From NCBI RefSeq assembly GCF_052030545.1, contig NZ_JBPDIH010000002.1, positions 558,001-622,000 on the forward strand: DNA of 64,000 bases. The letters are read 5' to 3'. This DNA comes from CANMXU01 sp052030545 (GTDB taxonomy: Bacteria; Pseudomonadota; Gammaproteobacteria; Enterobacterales; Alteromonadaceae). A program made the translations under genes and the position numbers. The notes under the pieces are model-generated. The model saw only the letters and a list, made by a program, of their open reading frames with translations, had not been told where the DNA came from and did not search any database. This document shows, piece after piece, positions 54,846 to 63,915 of the stretch; the stretch's first letter is position 1; the number at the start of each line of letters is the position of its first letter.

Positions 54846-55199
54846 TTAACAAGACTCAAGCCACTGGCTAAAAGCGAGCTCGGTTCTTTTATTAATCTCT
54901 TTTAATAATTCAATTTGCTCGCGCTTGACAGTGGCGCTGCCATTAGACTTTTCCATCGCAATCAATTTTTCTCTTACTAACAAAAAGCCCGTACTGCTTG
55001 CTGCGCCCTTCATTTTGTGACAACTTTCTTGCCATTGCTCACTTGAGTCTTCTATTAAAGACTGTGATATCGCCTGAATGTATTTTGGTGCCTGCTGAGT
55101 ATATAGGGCAAACATTTTTCTTAGCATCTCTTTGCCTAAGTTATCTAAATAGCCGTTAAGCAGTTCAAAATCTAAGGCATTGTTATCGTTCATGCTCAT
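54846..55199 (-). CDS. Stand-alone histidine phosphotransfer (Hpt) protein, HptA-like
   Basis: A 117-residue four-helix Hpt protein; the phospho-accepting His is in SCHKMKGAASSTGF. It has no other domain. It lies tail to tail with arcA (2 bp between stops). In Shewanella the Arc system is split into a sensor kinase and a separate Hpt protein (HptA) that phosphorylates ArcA; the location here fits that design. Met3 may be the start. Identification as HptA is from fold plus context. Confidence 0.85.
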   Translation of the reverse strand: MSMNDNNALDFELLNGYLDNLGKEMLRKMFALYTQQAPKYIQAISQSLIEDSSEQWQESCHKMKGAASSTGFLLVREKLIAMEKSNGSATVKREQIELLKEINKRTELAFSQWLESC

Positions 55200-55478
55200 T
55201 TCTCAACAAATTAATAATGAGCTAAGTGTAACAACTTCATAAAAAATAACTGCAAAATTTATATATATTTACATAGAAAAAGCTCACACCTTTGCTGCAA
55301 GACAAGTCCCTACTTATTTTATGGCTTTTAGTCAAAATTACCGGCCGTTTAAGAAAGTAAAAAAAATAGTAATAGTTTTGGTCAAAATTAAGATAGAATA
55401 TGCGGCCTTGAAATTATGTAAACAGTGCCAATATATAAGGTTCACTGTAGTAAATGCATGCAAAATTGCGGAGAAGTA
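55200..55478. other. Intergenic region between divergent hpt and folE2
   Basis: About 280 bp, AT-rich. It must contain both promoters. I looked for a Zur box (GTTATA-n-TATAAC), as folE2 is often zinc-controlled, and did not find one. Confidence 0.4.
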
Positions 55479-56405
55479 ATGCCAACATCAATGCCTGATA
55501 TAGCCAACCATACCACAGCGCAAACTGAAGGTACGCTTGATTGGGTGGGTATGAGTAATATAGAAATGCCCGTTATGGTCGCTTCAAAGGATGAAACTGA
55601 TCGCTTAGTCTCAGCTCACGTTGACGCATTTGTTAATTTAAATGACCCAACGGCTAAAGGCATTCATATGTCGCGGTTGTATTTATTACTTGATGAATTA
55701 TCAGGTAGCGGTACGTTAAATTATCAATCGTTAGTTACCTTATTAGATAACTTTATCACTAGTCATCAAGATTTAAGTGACAATGCTAAAGTGCAATTCA
55801 GATTTGATTATCATTTAAGAAGAAAATCGCTGATCAGTGGTAAAGAAGGCTGGAGAGCTTACCCTGTCGTATTAACAGGTCGTTTAAATAAAGGGCAACT
55901 AACCATTGAACTTTCTATCGACGTTCGCTACTCATCAACATGTCCATGTTCAGCTGCACTAGCCCGTCAGCTAATTCAACAGTCATTTCGTGAAAAGTTT
56001 GCCCAAGACGAAACGGCAAACTTAGATTCGATTCATGAATGGTTAGGCACTACTGAAGGTATTGTCGCTACACCTCATAGCCAACGCTCGGTCGCTGAAG
56101 TTAAAGTTAAATTAAGTCAAAGCACAGAACAGTTTCCGATCACGGATATTGTAGACCTAATTGAAAACGCACTACAAACACCAGTGCAGGCAGCAGTTAA
56201 GCGCGAAGACGAGCAAGAGTTTGCGCGATTAAACGGCCAAAATTTAATGTTTTGTGAAGATGCCGCTAGACGCTTGCAACATGCTATGAATCTCGGTGAA
56301 AACTACGATGATTTCTGGCTACGTATCAACCACCTTGAATCATTACATGCACATGACGCCGTCAGTGTAGCGACAAAAGGAATCGCTGGTGGTTATCAGC
56401 CTTAA
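55479..56405 (+). CDS. folE2: GTP cyclohydrolase FolE2
   Basis: A 308-residue type-IB GTP cyclohydrolase producing 7,8-dihydroneopterin triphosphate, the first step of folate synthesis and the queuosine branch. The start at the ATG 55479 has a GGAGAAG Shine-Dalgarno; a GTG at 55425 is rejected. The conserved metal-site Cys is in SSTCPCSAALARQL and the family motifs DWVGMSNIEMPV and KGIHMSRLY are intact. FolE2 can use metals other than zinc, and in many bacteria is a low-zinc backup of FolE; here no Zur box is visible. Confidence 0.95.
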   Translation: MPTSMPDIANHTTAQTEGTLDWVGMSNIEMPVMVASKDETDRLVSAHVDAFVNLNDPTAKGIHMSRLYLLLDELSGSGTLNYQSLVTLLDNFITSHQDLSDNAKVQFRFDYHLRRKSLISGKEGWRAYPVVLTGRLNKGQLTIELSIDVRYSSTCPCSAALARQLIQQSFREKFAQDETANLDSIHEWLGTTEGIVATPHSQRSVAEVKVKLSQSTEQFPITDIVDLIENALQTPVQAAVKREDEQEFARLNGQNLMFCEDAARRLQHAMNLGENYDDFWLRINHLESLHAHDAVSVATKGIAGGYQP

Positions 56406-56428
56406 CTAAGGCAAATTGTTTTCTCTAA

Positions 56429-56454
56429 AAAACGCTCTTTAAGAGCGTTTTTTT
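56429..56454 (+). terminator. Terminator of folE2
   Basis: AACGCTCTT and AAGAGCGTT form a self-complementary stem followed by T7, about 25 bp past the folE2 stop. Confidence 0.9.
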
Positions 56455-56860
56455 ATGCGTGTAAATCACCAATAATGAATAAAAAGTGAATAGAAATCAT
56501 TAACAAACACTCGCACACAAAATAACCAATAAAAATGTAGTAAAATTACACTTCTGAAGGTATATACAACATAATGCAATAGCTTTTATCAAATTATTGA
56601 AATTACTCGATAAAAGCAATCTTAAATCTGCCTTTAACGTGCACGTTAATCACTGTTTTTATTGCATATTCTTTTTTATGTAACTATATGTAAGTTAGTT
56701 ACGAGCAAAAACTCTATTTTTATTGACCTTTTCTAGATAAGTGTTTAATGTAGTGGGTTCACTTGGGTGCTATTCAGTATATTTATGCATTTTTTGCATA
56801 ACTTTATTCTTTTTCAATATGCTCTGATACCAAGTCGTTATTATTATTAGGAGAGAAAAC
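56455..56860 (+). promoter_or_regulatory. Long upstream region of gltBD
   Basis: About 400 bp of AT-rich non-coding DNA before gltB. One candidate promoter has TTGACC at 56723-56728 and TAATGT at 56746-56751 (17-bp spacer), leaving a ~100-base leader; another weaker pair is TTGCAT near 56795 with TATGCT near 56819. GGAG precedes the gltB ATG by about seven bases. No sigma-54 element or NtrC site was recognised. Confidence 0.35.
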
Positions 56861-59800
56861 ATGCAGCTTTACGATCCCAACTTTCAAAAAGACAATTGTG
56901 GATTTGGTTTAATCGCTCATCAAGAAGGTGAAACGAGCCATAAGCTGATCAAAACAGCTATTGCAGCACTTGATCGTATGCAACATCGTGGCGGGATTGC
57001 TGCTGATGGTAAAACAGGTGATGGCTGTGGATTACTTTTACAGAAACCTGATAGCTTCTTCCGCGCAATTGCTGAAGAAAATAATTGGCAACTTGGCCGA
57101 AAATATGCCGTTGGCATGGTGTTTTTAAACACAGACCCTGTTGAAGCAGCGCTTTCTAAAAAGATTTTAGAAGAAGAGCTAACACGTGAAACCCTAACGG
57201 TAGTTGGCTGGCGTGTAGTGCCAACTAACGTTGCTATTTTGGGTGAAATTGCCGCGAGCAATTTACCAACTATTGAACAAATTTTTGTTGATGCTCCTGC
57301 AGGTTGGCGTAATCGCGACCTTGAGCGTCGCTTATATATGGCACGTCGCCGTGCCGAAAAGCGCATCACTGATGAAAAGTTTTATATTGCAAGTTTATCG
57401 TGTTTGGTAACCATCTACAAAGGCTTAATGATGCCAGTAGATTTACCTAACTTCTATTTAGACTTAGCTGATATTCGTATGCAAAGTGCGATTTGTGTTT
57501 TCCATCAACGCTTTTCAACCAATACCTCGCCGCAATGGCATTTAGCGCAGCCGTTCCGTTATTTAGCGCACAATGGTGAAATTAATACCATTAAAGGTAA
57601 CCGTCAGTGGTCACGTGCGCGTACTACGCGTTTCCAATCACCTTTATTACCAGACTTATTAGACGCTGCACCTTTTGTTAATGAAAGTGGTTCAGACTCA
57701 TCATCATTAGATAACATGCTTGAGCTATTTTTAGCTGGCGGTATGGATTTATACCGTGCGATGCGTTTATTAATGCCACCAGCATGGCAGAACAGTCCGT
57801 TAATGGATGATGATTTAAAAGCATTCTATGAATTCAACTCAATGCACATGGAACCATGGGACGGCCCTGCCGGCGTGGTAATGACCAATGGTCGTCATGT
57901 GGCTTGTAACCTTGACCGCAATGGCTTACGTCCTGCACGTTATGTCATTACCCGTAATGGCTTCATTACCTTAGCTTCAGAAGTTGGTATTTGGGATTAC
58001 GGCGAAGATGAAGTGGTTGAAAAAGGCCGTGTTGGTCCAGGTGAAATGCTAGCCATTGATACCTACACCGGTAAAATCTTTAGCTCAAATGATATTGATA
58101 ACGACTTAAAAGTGCGTCATCCGTACCGCGAATGGTTAGATAAAAACATTCGCCGTTTAGTACCGTTCCATAAACTTGATGCTGAGTTAATTGGTCAACG
58201 AGTCTTTAACGATGCTGAGTTATTGCAATACCACAAAATGTTTAATTACAGCTATGAAGAAATTCAGCAAGTGATCAAAACATTGGCGGAAAATGGTCAA
58301 GAAGCAACAGGCTCTATGGGTGACGATACTCCAATGGCGGTACTTTCTAGCCAACCAAGAACGCTATTTGACTACTTTCGTCAGCAATTTGCCCAAGTCA
58401 CTAACCCACCGATTGATCCATTGCGTGAGCGTTATGTGATGTCTTTAGGCACCTGTATTGGCCGTGAGCACAACGTATTCAATGAAACCACTGGCCACGC
58501 TGACCGTATCTTATTTGAAACGCCAGTACTTATGTACACCGGATTAAAGCAGTTACGAGAATTAGATCCTAAGCATTACCGCAGTGATACCTTAACGCTG
58601 AACTACGATCCTGAAGAAGGCTTAGAAGCGGCAATTAAACGCTTAGCCGATGAAGCGGTTGATTTAGTTAAAAATCAAAATACCGTTATTTTGGTTTTAT
58701 CAGATCGTCAAATCCACAAAGGTTTGTTACCGATTCCAGCAGCGATGGCGGTTGGTGCAGTACAAAAACGTTTAGTGGATGAAAACCTTCGTTGCGATTC
58801 AAACATTATTGTTGAAACAGCAGCTGCCCGTGATTCACATCACTTTGCTGTGTTACTAGGTTTAGGTGCAACCGCGGTTTATCCTTACCTTGCGTTTGAA
58901 ACCATTGAGCAAATGGTAGAGAAAGGTCAAATTGACTCGACTGCACGTGAAGCGGTGATGGCTTACCGCGACGGTATCAACAAAGGTTTATTAAAAATCT
59001 TATCTAAGATGGGTATTTCAACCATCGCCAGTTACCGCTGTGCCGGTTTGTTTGAAGTTATCGGCTTAAACAGTAATATCATGAAACTGTGTTTCCCTGA
59101 TTTACCTAGCCGTATTCAAGGCGCTGATTTTGCTGATATCGAACAAGACAATATTAACCTTGCTCGCAAAGCTTTCTTACCGCATCAAAAACTTAACCAC
59201 GGTGGTTTACTGAAATACGTTCACGGTGGCGAGTATCATGCCTTTAACCCAGATGTGGTTAACTATGTGCAAGACGCTGTTAAAAATGGCGAATACTCAA
59301 GCTACAAAAAGTTTGCTGATGAAGTAAACAATCGTCCTGTGGCGATGTTACGTGATTTATTAGCCCTTAAAGAAGATACTGACTCAATTGCTTTAGACCA
59401 AGTTGAACCTGATACAGAGCTTTACAAACGCTTTGACAGTGCCGCGATGTCAATTGGTGCCTTAAGCCCAGAAGCACATGAAGCCTTAGCCATTGCCATG
59501 AACCGTTTAGGCGGCTACTCAAATTCAGGTGAAGGTGGTGAAGACGAGCGCCGTTTTGGTACCGTGAAAAATTCACGCATTAAACAAATCGCTTCAGGTC
59601 GCTTTGGTGTTACGCCGCATTACCTAGTCAATGCTGACGTTCTACAAATTAAAGTCGCACAAGGCGCTAAGCCGGGTGAAGGTGGTCAATTACCGGGTGA
59701 TAAAGTATCGCCATTAATTGCTAAACTTCGTTATTCGGTGCCGGGTGTAACCTTAATTTCACCACCGCCGCATCACGATATTTATTCAATTGAAGATTTA

Positions 59801-61321
59801 GCTCAGCTCATTTTCGATTTAAAACAAGTTAACCCAAATGCCGTAGTTTCAGTGAAACTGGTATCAGGCCCTGGCGTTGGTACTATCGCCTCAGGTGTGG
59901 CAAAAGCTTACGCTGACTTTATTACCATTTCAGGTTACGATGGCGGTACTGCTGCAAGTCCGTTAACTTCAGTGAAATACGCCGGTTGTCCTTGGGAGCT
60001 TGGCTTAGCTGAAGCGCACCAATCACTCGTTTCAAACGGTTTACGTCATAAAGTACGTTTACAAGTAGATGGCGGCTTAAAAACAGGTTTAGACATTGTT
60101 AAAGCGGCAATTTTAGGCGCTGAAAGCTTCGGTTTTGGCACTGTGCCTATGGTGGCATTAGGTTGTAAATTCCTACGTATTTGTCACTTAAATAACTGTG
60201 CGACAGGTGTTGCAACACAAGACGATGTGTTACGTGAACAATTCTTTAAAGGCTTGCCAGATCAAGTGATGAACTACTTTAAGTTTGTTGCCCATGATGT
60301 ACGTGAAATTTTAGCCCAGTTAGGTGTCGAGTCTTTAGAAGCCGTTATTGGCCGTACTGATTTATTAGTACCGCTTAAAGGCATTACCGCCAAACAACAA
60401 AAATTAGATTTATCGCCAATTATCGCGCCAGTGGTTGCTGGTGATAATACCGCACTATTCAAAACCGAAGAAAACACCGCTTTTGATGAAGGTAAACTAA
60501 ACCAAGATATGTTAGCAGCTGCAACGGAAGCAGTGGCGCATAGCACAGGTGGCGAGTACCGCTTTAGCATTCAAAATACTGACCGTTCAGTAGGTGCTGC
60601 ACTTTCGGGTGAAATTGCTCGTCAACACGGCGACCAAGGCATGGCGAGTACGCCAATTAAGGTACACCTGTCAGGTACTGCCGGACAAAGTTTTGGTGTC
60701 TGGAACGCAGGCGGTTTAGAAATGACCTTAACTGGCGATGCCAACGATTATGTCGGTAAAGGCATGGCTGGCGGTAAGCTAACCATTAAGCCACCAAAAG
60801 GTGTTGATTACTCAAGCCATGAAACCATGATCATGGGTAATACCTGTTTATACGGTGCCACTGGCGGTAAGTTATACGGCTGTGGCCGCGCCGGTGAACG
60901 TTTTGCGGTTCGTAACTCAGGTTGTCATGCGGTTATTGAAGGTACAGGCGACCACGCTTGTGAATACATGACAGGTGGTATCGTGACTATCTTAGGTCAA
61001 GTGGGTGTTAACTTCGGCGCAGGTATGACTGGTGGTTTTGCTTACGTATTAGATGAAGCAGACGACTTAGATGTACGTTTAAATAAAGAATCAATTGAAA
61101 TTTTACCAATTGAAGACTTAGTGATTCACCAAGAACACTTACGTGGCATTATCAATCATCATTTTGAAGAAACCGATAGCTGCCGCGCACAAGAAATTTT
61201 AAATAACTTTGATCACTATGCACCGTTATTCAAATTAGTTAAGCCAAAAGCAACTGATGTGAAAACGCTATTAGGGCATCGTAGTCGTTCAACTGCAGAA
61301 CTTCGCGTTCAAGCGCAATAA
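56861..61321 (+). CDS. gltB: Glutamate synthase (NADPH) large subunit
   Basis: A 1486-residue protein. The glutamine amidotransferase domain begins with a 12-residue propeptide; Cys13 in KDNCGFGLIAHQ becomes the catalytic N-terminus after cleavage. The central and FMN-binding synthase domains follow (~430-1200; ISGYDGGTAASPLTSVKYAGCPWELG), with a 3Fe-4S-type Cys cluster in CKFLRICHLNNCATGVATQ. The C-terminal beta-helix (GXGXG-type repeats: VGKGMAGGKLTIKPP; GNTCLYGATGGKLYGCGRAGE) is complete. It makes two glutamates from glutamine and 2-oxoglutarate and partners with GltD 32 bp downstream. Confidence 0.97.
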   Translation: MQLYDPNFQKDNCGFGLIAHQEGETSHKLIKTAIAALDRMQHRGGIAADGKTGDGCGLLLQKPDSFFRAIAEENNWQLGRKYAVGMVFLNTDPVEAALSKKILEEELTRETLTVVGWRVVPTNVAILGEIAASNLPTIEQIFVDAPAGWRNRDLERRLYMARRRAEKRITDEKFYIASLSCLVTIYKGLMMPVDLPNFYLDLADIRMQSAICVFHQRFSTNTSPQWHLAQPFRYLAHNGEINTIKGNRQWSRARTTRFQSPLLPDLLDAAPFVNESGSDSSSLDNMLELFLAGGMDLYRAMRLLMPPAWQNSPLMDDDLKAFYEFNSMHMEPWDGPAGVVMTNGRHVACNLDRNGLRPARYVITRNGFITLASEVGIWDYGEDEVVEKGRVGPGEMLAIDTYTGKIFSSNDIDNDLKVRHPYREWLDKNIRRLVPFHKLDAELIGQRVFNDAELLQYHKMFNYSYEEIQQVIKTLAENGQEATGSMGDDTPMAVLSSQPRTLFDYFRQQFAQVTNPPIDPLRERYVMSLGTCIGREHNVFNETTGHADRILFETPVLMYTGLKQLRELDPKHYRSDTLTLNYDPEEGLEAAIKRLADEAVDLVKNQNTVILVLSDRQIHKGLLPIPAAMAVGAVQKRLVDENLRCDSNIIVETAAARDSHHFAVLLGLGATAVYPYLAFETIEQMVEKGQIDSTAREAVMAYRDGINKGLLKILSKMGISTIASYRCAGLFEVIGLNSNIMKLCFPDLPSRIQGADFADIEQDNINLARKAFLPHQKLNHGGLLKYVHGGEYHAFNPDVVNYVQDAVKNGEYSSYKKFADEVNNRPVAMLRDLLALKEDTDSIALDQVEPDTELYKRFDSAAMSIGALSPEAHEALAIAMNRLGGYSNSGEGGEDERRFGTVKNSRIKQIASGRFGVTPHYLVNADVLQIKVAQGAKPGEGGQLPGDKVSPLIAKLRYSVPGVTLISPPPHHDIYSIEDLAQLIFDLKQVNPNAVVSVKLVSGPGVGTIASGVAKAYADFITISGYDGGTAASPLTSVKYAGCPWELGLAEAHQSLVSNGLRHKVRLQVDGGLKTGLDIVKAAILGAESFGFGTVPMVALGCKFLRICHLNNCATGVATQDDVLREQFFKGLPDQVMNYFKFVAHDVREILAQLGVESLEAVIGRTDLLVPLKGITAKQQKLDLSPIIAPVVAGDNTALFKTEENTAFDEGKLNQDMLAAATEAVAHSTGGEYRFSIQNTDRSVGAALSGEIARQHGDQGMASTPIKVHLSGTAGQSFGVWNAGGLEMTLTGDANDYVGKGMAGGKLTIKPPKGVDYSSHETMIMGNTCLYGATGGKLYGCGRAGERFAVRNSGCHAVIEGTGDHACEYMTGGIVTILGQVGVNFGAGMTGGFAYVLDEADDLDVRLNKESIEILPIEDLVIHQEHLRGIINHHFEETDSCRAQEILNNFDHYAPLFKLVKPKATDVKTLLGHRSRSTAELRVQAQ

Positions 61322-61353
61322 TTTTCACGAACGCGAATTGAGGAAGAAACAGT

Positions 61354-62772
61354 ATGAGTAAAAATGTATATCAATTTATCGACGTGAAGCGTATCGATCC
61401 GCCTAAAAAGCCGATTGAAGACCGTAAGATAAATTTTGTTGAGATTTATAACCCATTAAGCAGTGATCAAAGTGCTGGACAAGCAGACCGTTGTTTAGAA
61501 TGTGGTAACCCGTATTGTGAGTGGAAATGTCCAGTTCACAACTACATTCCACAATGGTTAGAGCTAGTGACGGAAGGTCGTATTTTTGAAGCAGCTGACC
61601 TTTGTCACCAAACTAACAGTTTGCCTGAAATGTGTGGCCGTGTTTGTCCGCAAGACAGATTGTGTGAGTCAGCCTGTACGCTAAATGAAGAATTTGGCGC
61701 GGTAACCATAGGTAATATCGAAAAATACATTACCGATACCGCCTTTGCTCAAGGTTGGAAACCAGACCTTTCAGAAGTGGTTAAAACAGGTAAACGTGTG
61801 GCCGTTATTGGCGCAGGCCCTGCAGGTTTAGCTTGTGCTGACGTATTGACCCGTCACGGTGTTGACGCAGTGGTGTATGACCGTCATGCCCAAATTGGTG
61901 GCTTATTAACCTTTGGTATTCCGTCATTTAAATTGGAAAAAGACGTTATTCAAAAGCGCCGTGAAATTTTCGAAGGCATGGGCATTGAGTTTCGCTTAAA
62001 TACCAATGTTGGTACTGATGTCAGCTTTGAATCATTAAGCGAAGAATACGATGCAGTCTTTTTAGGTTTAGGTACTTACACTGATATGTCGGGTGGTTTT
62101 GATAATGAATCAGCACCTGGCGTGTATAACGCATTAGACTTCTTAATTGGTAATACCCAAAAAATCATGGAAATTACCGAGAATGCTAAACCTTACGTTA
62201 ACTTTGATAACAAAAAAGTGATCGTATTAGGTGGTGGTGATACCGCAATGGACTGTGTACGTACTTCAGTACGTCAAGGCGCAACGGAAGTGACTTGTGC
62301 ATACCGTCGTGACGAAGCCAACATGCCAGGTTCTCCGCGTGAAGTACAAAACGCTAAAGAAGAAGGCGTAAACTTTGCCTTTAACCTGCAACCGCTTGAT
62401 GTTGCTGTTGATGCTAACGGCAATGCCTGTGGTGTTAAGTTTGTTAAAACCCAACTTGGCGCGCCAGATGCAAACGGTCGTCGTAGTCCAGAGCCAATTG
62501 AAGGCAGCGAGTTCATTATGGAAGCTGACGCTGTAGTTATCGCGTTTGGATTCTTACCAAGCCCGCCACAATGGATGAAAGATGCCGGTGTTGAAGTTGA
62601 CTCACGTGGCCGTGTGGTAGCTGTTGATAACAGCGACTTTGCACTACAAACGTCAAAAGAAAACATCTTTGCTGGTGGTGACATGGTACTCGGTTCAGAC
62701 CTAGTGGTTACCGCAGTAGACCAAGGCCGTAAAGCGGCAATGGGTATTTTAGATTTTGTTTTATCAAAATAA
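61354..62772 (+). CDS. gltD: Glutamate synthase small subunit
   Basis: A 472-residue FAD/NADPH-binding subunit, the same length as E. coli GltD. N-terminal Cys clusters (CLECGNPYCEWKCP; CGRVCPQDRLCESACT) bind 4Fe-4S centres. The FAD fold is VAVIGAGPAGLACADVL and the NADPH fold VIVLGGGDTAMDCVRTSVRQGA. It passes electrons from NADPH to GltB. The GAGGAAG Shine-Dalgarno lies in the short gap after gltB. A terminator follows. Confidence 0.97.
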   Translation: MSKNVYQFIDVKRIDPPKKPIEDRKINFVEIYNPLSSDQSAGQADRCLECGNPYCEWKCPVHNYIPQWLELVTEGRIFEAADLCHQTNSLPEMCGRVCPQDRLCESACTLNEEFGAVTIGNIEKYITDTAFAQGWKPDLSEVVKTGKRVAVIGAGPAGLACADVLTRHGVDAVVYDRHAQIGGLLTFGIPSFKLEKDVIQKRREIFEGMGIEFRLNTNVGTDVSFESLSEEYDAVFLGLGTYTDMSGGFDNESAPGVYNALDFLIGNTQKIMEITENAKPYVNFDNKKVIVLGGGDTAMDCVRTSVRQGATEVTCAYRRDEANMPGSPREVQNAKEEGVNFAFNLQPLDVAVDANGNACGVKFVKTQLGAPDANGRRSPEPIEGSEFIMEADAVVIAFGFLPSPPQWMKDAGVEVDSRGRVVAVDNSDFALQTSKENIFAGGDMVLGSDLVVTAVDQGRKAAMGILDFVLSK

Positions 62773-62796
62773 GATAGCAACAAAATAACTGCGCTA

Positions 62797-62835
62797 AAAA
62801 AGCAACCTAAGCCATCTGGCAAAGGTTGCTTTTTT
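62797..62835 (+). terminator. Terminator of gltBD
   Basis: AAAAGCAACCT and AGGTTGCTTTT form a stem around a 14-base loop, followed by T residues, about 30 bp past gltD. Confidence 0.85.
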
Positions 62836-62922
62836 GTTTCTGCGACAAATAAATATGTGATTTTATTCAATAATACTAAGTTTTTGTTATAGTAAAATTA
62901 TCAATTAATCAAAGTGTGAAAG

Positions 62923-63774
62923 ATGTTATCAGCGATATTTGAAAACAAAAATAGCATGCGCTTTTTTCATCACTTAGTGCTGGTGATGCTTTTTGCTATA
63001 TCATTAAATAGTCACTCTGCTGCTAATCAACCAACAGATCACATTCGTGTGGTAACTGAAACGCTTCCCCCCTATCAAATTCAGCATGCCAATGGTCAAA
63101 TTGATGGCTACGCAACTGACGTGATCAAAGCCTTGTTTATGCTCACCCAAGACAATTATCAAATTAAGGTATTACCTTGGGCACGCGCTTATGAAATGGC
63201 GAGTTCAGGCAACAATACCCTTATCTATTCAATGACGCGTACAGTGGAGCGTGAAAACAAATTTCACTGGATTGGCGCACTCGATAAATCGCAGTTTTCT
63301 TTTTGGTCACTACCTCACCAAGAAATGCCAGAAAATCTGACCTTAAACCACTTAAAGAATATTCCTATTGCTTGTGCGCGAAATTATGTCGCAGAGCAAT
63401 TTCTTATTAAGCAGAACTTCACTGAAATTCACAGTGTTAATAAAGAGTTTCAAAGCATCAAAATGCTAAAAAGCAATCGGGTGAAGTTAGTGCTGAGTAA
63501 CCGCGTTATATTTAACAACTACGCAAATGATTTAGGTTATCAAAGCAGTGATTTTAAAACAGTGCTTACCGTACCAGAGTTAAGTAGCTACCTTTATATT
63601 GCCGCGAGTAAAAATAGCGACCCCGCGTTTATTAATAAATATCGACAAGCTTTTTTACAACTTGCCCAATCAGGACAATTGGCCTCAATAAAGCGTAAAT
63701 GGAATATCCCAGAAAGTGATAGTTCGCCAGTATTCACTAAGCCGAAGTATTCAGTAAGGCGAAGTATTCACTAA
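62923..63774 (+). CDS. Periplasmic solute-binding-like protein (SBP_bac_3 family)
   Basis: A 283-residue protein with a signal peptide (MRFFHHLVLVMLFAISLNSHSAA from an internal ATG at 62956; the first ATG is 62923). The fold starts IRVVTETLPPYQIQHANGQIDGYATDVIKALF and continues LPWARAYEMASSGNNTLIYSMTRT, as in the amino-acid-binding-like family without a linked ABC transporter. The last 15 residues (VFTKPKYSVRRSIH) are encoded by a 17-bp tandem repeat. A distant relative lies at 42112-42840. Ligand unknown. Confidence 0.83.
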   Translation: MLSAIFENKNSMRFFHHLVLVMLFAISLNSHSAANQPTDHIRVVTETLPPYQIQHANGQIDGYATDVIKALFMLTQDNYQIKVLPWARAYEMASSGNNTLIYSMTRTVERENKFHWIGALDKSQFSFWSLPHQEMPENLTLNHLKNIPIACARNYVAEQFLIKQNFTEIHSVNKEFQSIKMLKSNRVKLVLSNRVIFNNYANDLGYQSSDFKTVLTVPELSSYLYIAASKNSDPAFINKYRQAFLQLAQSGQLASIKRKWNIPESDSSPVFTKPKYSVRRSIH

Positions 63775-63814
63775 GGCGTGGTATTCAGTAAGACGTAGTC
63801 TTCACTAAGCAATA
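63730..63814. repeat. Five 17-bp tandem units spanning the stop codon
   Basis: Units are GTATTCACTAAGCCGAA, GTATTCAGTAAGGCGAA, GTATTCACTAAGGCGTG, GTATTCAGTAAGACGTA and GTCTTCACTAAGCAATA. The gene's TAA stop (63772-63774) is in the third unit. Because 17 is not a multiple of 3, each unit is read in a different frame, and the CTAAG element becomes an in-frame stop only in unit 3. Confidence 0.97.
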
Positions 63815-63847
63815 GCTTTGTATTTTCCCGACAAAAAGCAGAAATAA

Positions 63848-63875
63848 AAAAGCCGCTACTAATTCAGTAACGGCT
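63848..63875. terminator. Hairpin between converging genes
   Basis: AGCCGCTACT and AGTAACGGCT can pair with one internal mismatch. A5 precedes it, giving a U-tract on the minus strand, where it would terminate the gene entering from the right edge. Confidence 0.65.
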
Positions 63876-63915
63876 ATTAATTGTAACTGCTCAATTGAGA
63901 TATTATCAGCTGAAG

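Noticed and set aside
55200..55478. Possible Zur control of folE2
   Set aside because: FolE2 is often in the Zur regulon, but no sequence close to GTTATA-n-TATAAC is visible upstream.
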